From assembly GCA_022837185.1 (NCBI GenBank), contig JALHJD010000114.1:1-13479 (forward strand): a DNA stretch of 13,479 nucleotides. Reading direction: 5' to 3'. Both the position numbers and the translations under genes were made by a program. Every line of letters starts with the position of its first letter. Positions within the stretch are counted from its first letter, which is position 1. This document shows, piece after piece, positions 8,377 through 13,479 of the stretch. Source of the DNA: Desulfobacteraceae bacterium. GTDB taxonomy: Bacteria; Desulfobacterota; Desulfobulbia; Desulfobulbales; Desulfobulbaceae. The notes beneath the pieces are model-generated. The model saw nothing but the letters and a program-made list of their open reading frames with translations, ran no database searches and was not told where the DNA came from.

Positions 8377-9018
8377 TTGGCGACCTACGAAACCAGCAGA
8401 AAAACCAGGGCGGCATTGATCCATGCCGCCGGACAGCTTGCGGCGGAAAAGGGCTTCGCCTCGGTGTCGATCCGAGCCATCGCCCGCCGGGCCGGGGTCA
8501 ATGCCGGCAGCATCCACTATCACTTCGGCGGCAAGGACAAACTGTTTGAGGCCGTTGTCCAGGAGGTGATGCAGGCCTGGAAAGACCATCCGGTCATCGA
8601 TCTGCTGCAGCAGCACGATACCGCAACCCCCTTGGGGCAAGCACAGGTCATCCGCGCCATTGTCCATCGCAATATCTTTCTGCTCTTCAGCCGGGAGCTG
8701 CCCGACTGGCATTGCCGGGTGGTCTTCCAGGTCATGCGCAACGAGGGTCCGCTGCGGGAAATCTTCAGAAGGGAATTGCTGATTCCCACCCATGCCGCCC
8801 TCAGGGAATTATTCCGGCGCATCGATCCGGCCATGGACGACAGCGAGGCCTTTCTCCGCGATCTGATCATGAATACGCCGATATTTTTTCATGCCGACCG
8901 CATGGACCTCATCCTGGCCGATCTGCACGAAAAGCGGTACGAAAATCAATATCTGCGGAAAATGGAGGACCTCATCGTGCTGCAAACGCAACTGGCCCTC
9001 GGCCTACCACCCTGTTGA
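8377..9018 (+). CDS. TetR-family transcriptional regulator, CecR/YbiH-like
   Basis: This is a 213-residue regulator. The N-terminal DNA-binding domain is at about 5-60, with the helix-turn-helix in SIRAIARRAGVNAGSIHYHF (31-50) followed by GGKDKLF. The C-terminal ligand domain (RAIVHRNIFLLFSRELPDW and onward) resembles the CerR/DUF1956 type seen in E. coli CecR, which controls an HlyD/ABC efflux operon. That matches the efflux genes directly downstream. I chose the TTG at 8377 for three reasons: a GGGG stretch lies 7 bases upstream, a promoter ends near 8346, and the length then fits the family. The ATG at 8296 lies before that promoter, has no ribosome-binding site and would add 27 residues. 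The gene probably represses itself and the pump genes until an inducer binds. Confidence 0.88.
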   Translation: MATYETSRKTRAALIHAAGQLAAEKGFASVSIRAIARRAGVNAGSIHYHFGGKDKLFEAVVQEVMQAWKDHPVIDLLQQHDTATPLGQAQVIRAIVHRNIFLLFSRELPDWHCRVVFQVMRNEGPLREIFRRELLIPTHAALRELFRRIDPAMDDSEAFLRDLIMNTPIFFHADRMDLILADLHEKRYENQYLRKMEDLIVLQTQLALGLPPC

Positions 9019-9059
9019 CTGCCGAAGCCACCAATTCCTTGAGGATGCAAGACAACCGC

Positions 9060-10553
9060 ATGAAGCCCCCGCATCGTCTCTCCCGCAGAACAGGCCTTGC
9101 CTTACCGTGGTGTGGGAAGAAAAAATCCCCCCTGACCGGAGAGGTGTTCACCCGGCTGATGATTTTTGCCGTCCTGACCCTTACCGGCTGCGCTGCTGTC
9201 GGTCCCGACTATGTGCCGCCGGAAAGCAGCGCGCCGCCCGACTGGCACACCGGCCTCAGACAGGGATTATCGGGTGAAAGCATGGAGACCAGGCAGATGG
9301 CCCGCTGGTGGTCGACCCTGGAGGATCCGGTCCTGAGCCGGCTCATCGAACAGGCCGTCAGCAACAATCTCGATCTGAAGCAGGCCATGGCCAGGGTGCG
9401 CGAGGCCCGTGCCCGGCTCGGCATCAGTGAATCGGGACTGTTCCCCGTCCTTGATGCGGGCGGATCGGCAAGCAGGAGCAAATCCAGTGAAAACAGCGGC
9501 AGCGGGGCGACCCGCAGCTTCTACGCCGTCGGTTTTGACGCGGGGTGGGAGGTGGATATCTTCGGTGGCGTGCGGCGTTCGGTGGAAGCAGCCGAGGCGG
9601 ACCTGGACGCCGGCAGGGAGGACCTGCGGGACGTGATGGTAACGCTGACGGCGGAGGTTGGCCTGAATTACCTTGATGTCCGCACCACGCAGCAACGACT
9701 GATTGCAGCGGAAAAAAACCTTGCCGTTCAACAGGAATCATACCACTTCATCGACTGGCGTTACCAGGCAGGCCTGAGCAATGTCCTGGAACTGCAGCAG
9801 GCCCGGTACAATCTGGAAAACACCCGGGCGCAGATACCCAGCCTCCGAAGCGCGCTGGAAGAGGCAAAAAACCGACTGGCCGTGCTGACCGGGGCTATCC
9901 CCGGCACCATTCATGAACTGCTGGCGGACGCACGTCCCGTTCCCGGACTGCCGCCAACGGTGGCCGTCGGGGTGCCCGCGGAAACCCTCCGGCAGCGGCC
10001 GGACATCCGCGGCGCCGAGCGCCGTCTCGCCGCCCAGACCGCCCGCATCGGGGCTGCCACCGCCGATCTCTACCCCCGGTTCCGGTTGAGCGGCTCCATC
10101 GGGCTGGAATCCCTCTCCTCAACGGATCTGTTCAAATCGGGCAGCGACGCCTGGAGCATAGTCCCCGCTGTTTCCTGGAATATTTTCGATGCCGGGGCCA
10201 TCCGTCGGAACGTTGAAGTGCAGACGGCCGTTCAGGAACAGTTCCTGCTTGCCTACGAGGCGGCAATACTTGGCGCTCTCGAAGAAGTGGAAAATGCGCT
10301 TACCGCCTATGCCGAGGAGCAGTTCCGCCGGGAGCACCTGGCCGCGGCGGTCGAAGCGGCCCGCCTGGCAGAAGAACTTGCCGAGCAGCAGTACAGTGTC
10401 GGCCTCACCGACTTCACCACCGTCCTGGACGCGCAGCGGTCCCTCCTTTCCTTCGAGGATCAACTGGCCCAGAGCGAGGGCACCGTGACCGCCAACCTGG
10501 TTCGCCTCTACAAGGCCCTTGGCGGAGGGTGGAGTTCACTTGCAGAAGAATAA
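9060..10553 (+). CDS. NodT-family outer-membrane efflux lipoprotein (TolC-like)
   Basis: This is a 497-residue outer-membrane channel subunit if the ATG at 9060 is used. A lipobox is clear: LMIFAVLTLTGC, with Cys 44 as the lipidated residue and AAVGPDYVPP after it, typical of NodT-type proteins. Two OEP repeats follow at about 90-285 and 305-490, including WEVDIFGG (163-170), LRQRPDIRGAERRLAA (310-325) and SWNIFDAG (372-379). The trimer would form the outer-membrane exit duct of the pump. The start is uncertain. ATG at 9045 or 9060 gives an unusually long charged stretch before the signal core, while GTG at 9144 gives a normal 15-residue signal but has a poor ribosome-binding distance. It lies 41 bases after the TetR gene and 21 before the adaptor gene. 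Confidence 0.92.
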   Translation: MKPPHRLSRRTGLALPWCGKKKSPLTGEVFTRLMIFAVLTLTGCAAVGPDYVPPESSAPPDWHTGLRQGLSGESMETRQMARWWSTLEDPVLSRLIEQAVSNNLDLKQAMARVREARARLGISESGLFPVLDAGGSASRSKSSENSGSGATRSFYAVGFDAGWEVDIFGGVRRSVEAAEADLDAGREDLRDVMVTLTAEVGLNYLDVRTTQQRLIAAEKNLAVQQESYHFIDWRYQAGLSNVLELQQARYNLENTRAQIPSLRSALEEAKNRLAVLTGAIPGTIHELLADARPVPGLPPTVAVGVPAETLRQRPDIRGAERRLAAQTARIGAATADLYPRFRLSGSIGLESLSSTDLFKSGSDAWSIVPAVSWNIFDAGAIRRNVEVQTAVQEQFLLAYEAAILGALEEVENALTAYAEEQFRREHLAAAVEAARLAEELAEQQYSVGLTDFTTVLDAQRSLLSFEDQLAQSEGTVTANLVRLYKALGGGWSSLAEE

Positions 10554-10574
10554 TTCCCTAAAGGATGGTAACGT

Positions 10575-11879
10575 ATGACCGGCCCCCATAAACAAGACGA
10601 TTCTGACGTGCAGCGGACATTGTCCCTGGAGCCGCACCGGAAGAGAAGCAGGTATCTGAAGCATCTGCTCCTCTGGCCTGCGGTCCTCCTGGCAGTCGTC
10701 TTTCTCCTTTTCCAGTGGCAGGGGGGAAGAAAAGGCACGGCAGTCGAGTACCGCACCGTGAAGGCGCAGCGCGGCGACCTCACCGTCACCGTCACCGCCA
10801 CCGGCAACCTGAAGGCGACCAACCAGGTGGATGTCGGCACCGAGGTTTCCGGGACCGTAGAATCCGTGGCCGTCGACTATAATGACGTGGTCAAGGCCGG
10901 GCAGGTGCTGGCGCGCCTCGATACCACCCTGCTCGAAGCCCAGGTGAGCCAGTCCAGGGCCGCGGTGGAATCCGCCCGGGCCAACCTGCGGCAGGCCGAG
11001 GCTGAAGTCATGGAAGCCAGACTTGAATTGATACGTTTTACCCGGGTCAGGGAACTCAGCGGCGGTAAAATTCCTTCCCAGCAGGATTTCGACCAGGCGG
11101 AAACTGCTCTCAAACGCGCCCTGGCCAACGAGGCCATGGCAGAGGCTAATATCGCCCAGGCGGAGGCCAAGCTGCGGCTCGACCAGACCAACCTGGAAAA
11201 AGCCATTATCCTGTCGCCCATCGATGGCGTGGTCCTTGCCCGCACCGTCGAGCCCGGCCAGACCGTGGCCGCCTCCCTGCAGGCCCCGGTACTCTTCACC
11301 CTGGCCGAGGACCTGACCAAAATGGAACTCCATGTTGACGTCGATGAAGCCGATGTCGGCCAGGTCCGGGACGGACAGCAGGCCACCTTTACGGTGGATG
11401 CCTACCCGAACCGGACCTATCCCGCCCACATCATCCAGGTACGGTTCGGCTCGCAGACCACCGACGGCGTGGTGACCTACCCGACGGTCCTCAACGTGGA
11501 CAATTCCGATCTCTCCCTGCGGCCCGGCATGACCGCCACGGCGGATATCGTTGTCAACCAGATCAATGACGCCCTGCTGGTGCCCAACGCCGCTCTGCGT
11601 TTCGTCCCGCCGGCGCCGGAGGAAGAGGCAAGCGTGAACGCTTCGGGCGGCAGCCTGATCAGCAAACTTTTTCCCCGCCCCAGCCGGCCCCGCCAGCAGC
11701 AGAGAAACACCGGAATCGGGGCCGGCAAGGCCCAGCAGGTATGGACCCTGCGCAACAGCGAGCCCGTCGCCGTTCCAGTCACCATCGGCGCCACCAGCGG
11801 CATAATGACCGAAATTGTCGAAGGAGAGGTTGCCCCGGGCATGGAGTTGATCATCGAGTCGATCAGCAGGAAGAAATGA
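10575..11879 (+). CDS. macA-like: MacA-like periplasmic adaptor (membrane fusion) protein
   Basis: This is a 434-residue adaptor protein. AAGGA lies 9 bases before the ATG. A single N-terminal membrane anchor is at about 30-47, after a basic cytoplasmic stretch. The barrel-sandwich/lipoyl halves are at 66-118 (VSGTVESVAVDYNDVVKAGQ) and about 205-245 (LSPIDGVVLARTVEPGQTV). Between them is a long alpha-helical hairpin rich in Ala, Gln and Glu (about 119-205). The beta-barrel follows at about 250-330 and the membrane-proximal domain at the end. It joins the inner-membrane ABC pump to the outer-membrane channel. A Pro/Arg/Gln/Ser-rich insert of about 45 residues (343-387) interrupts the C-terminal domain just before VWTLRNSEPVAV; it looks flexible. 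The stop codon overlaps the start of the ATPase gene by four bases. Confidence 0.93.
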   Translation: MTGPHKQDDSDVQRTLSLEPHRKRSRYLKHLLLWPAVLLAVVFLLFQWQGGRKGTAVEYRTVKAQRGDLTVTVTATGNLKATNQVDVGTEVSGTVESVAVDYNDVVKAGQVLARLDTTLLEAQVSQSRAAVESARANLRQAEAEVMEARLELIRFTRVRELSGGKIPSQQDFDQAETALKRALANEAMAEANIAQAEAKLRLDQTNLEKAIILSPIDGVVLARTVEPGQTVAASLQAPVLFTLAEDLTKMELHVDVDEADVGQVRDGQQATFTVDAYPNRTYPAHIIQVRFGSQTTDGVVTYPTVLNVDNSDLSLRPGMTATADIVVNQINDALLVPNAALRFVPPAPEEEASVNASGGSLISKLFPRPSRPRQQQRNTGIGAGKAQQVWTLRNSEPVAVPVTIGATSGIMTEIVEGEVAPGMELIIESISRKK

Positions 11880-12604
11880 TCATGTCGGCCCGGACACGAA
11901 CAGAGCGCCCCCCCCTGGTGGAGCTGCAGGGCGTCACCAAGGTCTACGGCAGCGGCATGGCCGCCATGCCGGCCCTGCGCGGGATTGATCTGCGCATCGC
12001 CGAGGGGGAGTTTACCGCGGTCATGGGGCCGAGCGGCTCCGGCAAATCGACCTGCATGAACATCCTCGGTTGCCTCGACACCCCCACCGGCGGCAACTAC
12101 CTGTTCAAAAACATCAACGTCAGCGGGCTGACGCGCAATCAGCGGGCACTCCTGCGCCGCCACCATCTGGGGTTCGTCTTCCAGGGGTACAACCTGCTGA
12201 ACCGCACCTCGGCCCTGGAAAATGTCGAACTGCCCCTGATCTACCGGGGCGTCAAGGCCCGCGAGCGCCATCACCGGGCAGCCGAGGCCCTGGCCGCCGT
12301 AGGCCTGTCCGGCTGGGAGCACCATACTCCGGGCGAGCTCTCCGGCGGGCAGCAGCAGCGGGTGGCCATCGCCCGGGCCATTGTCACCGAACCGGCCCTG
12401 CTCCTGGCCGACGAACCGACCGGCAACCTGGACACGGCCCGCAGCATCGAGATCATGGAACTGCTTACCTCCTTCAACCGGGAACTGGGCATCACCATCG
12501 TCATGGTCACCCATGAGGAGGAAATGGCCAGGTACGCGGAACGGGAAATACTGTTCCGGGACGGGCTGGTGGAGTCCATCAGCACAAACGGAGGCGGAGA
12601 CTGA
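11876..12604 (+). CDS. MacB-type ABC transporter ATPase subunit
   Basis: This is a 242-residue nucleotide-binding protein with every ABC motif in place: Walker A GPSGSGKST (51-59), Q-loop FVFQGYNLL (100-108), signature LSGGQQQR (155-162), Walker B LLLADEPTG (175-183), D-loop NLD and H-loop VMVTHEE (209-215). It belongs to the MacB/LolD-like group that powers transport of substrates from the periplasm by mechanotransmission. The ATG at 11876 overlaps the adaptor TGA as ATGA; an ATG two codons later (11882) is also possible. The ATPase is a separate gene from the permease, unlike E. coli MacB, where both parts are one protein. Confidence 0.95.
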   Translation: MIMSARTRTERPPLVELQGVTKVYGSGMAAMPALRGIDLRIAEGEFTAVMGPSGSGKSTCMNILGCLDTPTGGNYLFKNINVSGLTRNQRALLRRHHLGFVFQGYNLLNRTSALENVELPLIYRGVKARERHHRAAEALAAVGLSGWEHHTPGELSGGQQQRVAIARAIVTEPALLLADEPTGNLDTARSIEIMELLTSFNRELGITIVMVTHEEEMARYAEREILFRDGLVESISTNGGGD

Positions 12605-13479
12605 TGCTCACCAATTCCCTGCTCCTGGCCCTGCGGGAAATCCGCCGCAATGTCCTGCGCTCATTCCTGACCATTCTCGGTATCGTCATCGGCGTGGCCG
12701 CGGTCATTGTCATGGTGACCATCGGCAGCGGGGCCACGGCCCAGGTCACCGAGCAGATTGCCAGCCTGGGCAGCAACCTGCTGATGATCCGGGTCGGCCA
12801 GCGCATGGGCCCGGGATCGGCCGCGGGCGCACCGCCCTTCAACTCCGCCGACGTCGAGGCGCTCGCCAGGGAGATCCCCGCCATCACCGCGGTTGCGCCC
12901 TCTGCCACCCGGAGGCTCACCGCGGTGTACGGCAACGCCAACTGGGCCACCTCGGTCACCGGCGTCGACAACCAGTTTTTCATCGTTCGCAACTGGACCA
13001 TCGGGTCCGGCCGTCAATTCCTGGATACCGAACTGCGGGCCGGCAAGGCGGTCTGTGTTATCGGGGGCACGGTGGCCAAGGAATTGTTCGGCCAACAGGA
13101 CCCCCTGCACAGCAATATCCGCCTGGACAACATGTCCTGCGAGGTCATCGGCGTCCTGGAGGCCAAGGGCCAGTCCACTTTCGGCTCCGACCAGGATGAC
13201 CTGGTCCTGGTGCCGCTGCGCACTTTTCAGCGGCGGATCGCCGGCAACCAGGACATCAGCCTGATCCAGGTCTCGGTGGCCGAGGGCAGGTCGACGGACA
13301 AAGCCAAAAGCGATATCGAGTACCTGATGCGGGAGCGGCGCCACATCTCGGGATCGAAAAGCGATGACTTCCAGGTCATGGATATGAAGGAAATCACCAG
13401 GATGCTCACCGGCACCACCCAGATTCTGACCACTCTGCTGGGGGCCGTGGCCGCGGTCAGCCTGTTGGTGGGGGGCATC
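12604..13479 (+). CDS. MacB-type ABC transporter permease (partial, cut by window edge)
   Basis: I translated this directly; 292 residues are open to the window end. It starts MLTNSLLLALREIRRNVLRS, a typical FtsX/MacB permease N-terminus. Membrane segment 1 is at about 20-42 (FLTILGIVIGVAAVIVMV), followed by GSGA and a large periplasmic domain (about 44-270, MacB_PCD type). The second membrane segment begins at about 274 (ILTTLLGAVAAVSLLVGG) and runs off the end. The ATG shares one base with the ATPase stop codon (TGATG), so the two are coupled. With the ATPase, adaptor and outer-membrane lipoprotein it would complete a MacAB-TolC-like pump. Likely cargoes are macrolides, other amphipathic compounds or peptides, but the sequence does not show which. 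Confidence 0.94.
   Translation, partial: MLTNSLLLALREIRRNVLRSFLTILGIVIGVAAVIVMVTIGSGATAQVTEQIASLGSNLLMIRVGQRMGPGSAAGAPPFNSADVEALAREIPAITAVAPSATRRLTAVYGNANWATSVTGVDNQFFIVRNWTIGSGRQFLDTELRAGKAVCVIGGTVAKELFGQQDPLHSNIRLDNMSCEVIGVLEAKGQSTFGSDQDDLVLVPLRTFQRRIAGNQDISLIQVSVAEGRSTDKAKSDIEYLMRERRHISGSKSDDFQVMDMKEITRMLTGTTQILTTLLGAVAAVSLLVGGI

Noticed and set aside
10536..11429. Minus-strand open frame of 297 codons opposite the adaptor gene
   Set aside because: The plus-strand adaptor has full domain evidence; this is the antisense shadow.

Overview
The window is a GC-rich bacterial chromosomal segment with short intergenic gaps. The gene families, high GC and divergent layout suit a Gram-negative bacterium, since there is an outer-membrane efflux lipoprotein and a periplasmic adaptor. 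My guess is Desulfobacterota or a related lineage, but this is inferred from gene style only, with no marker gene present. I see no rRNA, tRNA, CRISPR array, insertion sequence or phage gene.

Left block (1-4163, all minus strand). A gene for a secreted protein of unknown function (4163-2433) has a long leader and a terminator-like hairpin behind it. It is followed by a membrane sensor histidine kinase (2110-347) and a response regulator (350-1, cut by the window edge). Kinase and regulator overlap by ATGA and form one two-component system. A separate promoter with a perfect TATAAT lies in front of the kinase. The 670 bases upstream of the secreted-protein gene hold no convincing gene. They do hold a sigma-54-like site, a short palindrome and a perfect 17-bp inverted repeat.

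Middle block (4833-8147, minus strand). Three genes run in one direction with gaps of 28 and 65 bases: a BCCT-family betaine/carnitine/choline transporter, a glycine-betaine-type ABC substrate-binding protein (OpuAC family) with no ABC ATPase or permease beside it, and a trypsin-fold protein. The last keeps the His and Asp of the triad but has Arg where the catalytic Ser should be (GDRGGPL instead of GDSGGPL). This looks like an osmolyte-uptake operon with an unexpected pseudo-protease.

Right block (8377-13479, plus strand), divergent from the transporter. It holds a TetR-family regulator resembling CecR/YbiH, a NodT-type outer-membrane efflux lipoprotein, a MacA-like periplasmic adaptor, a MacB-type ATPase and a MacB-type permease (cut by the window edge). 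Spacing is 41 and 21 bases, then 4- and 1-base overlaps, so this is very probably one operon coding for a complete tripartite ABC efflux pump under its own TetR repressor. The divergent region 8148-8376 has a promoter on each side and two inverted repeats that could be operators.

The main item for follow-up is the Ser-to-Arg trypsin-fold protein in the betaine operon. After it come the orphan binding protein, the unrecognised secreted protein beside a two-component system, and the 17-bp inverted repeat.
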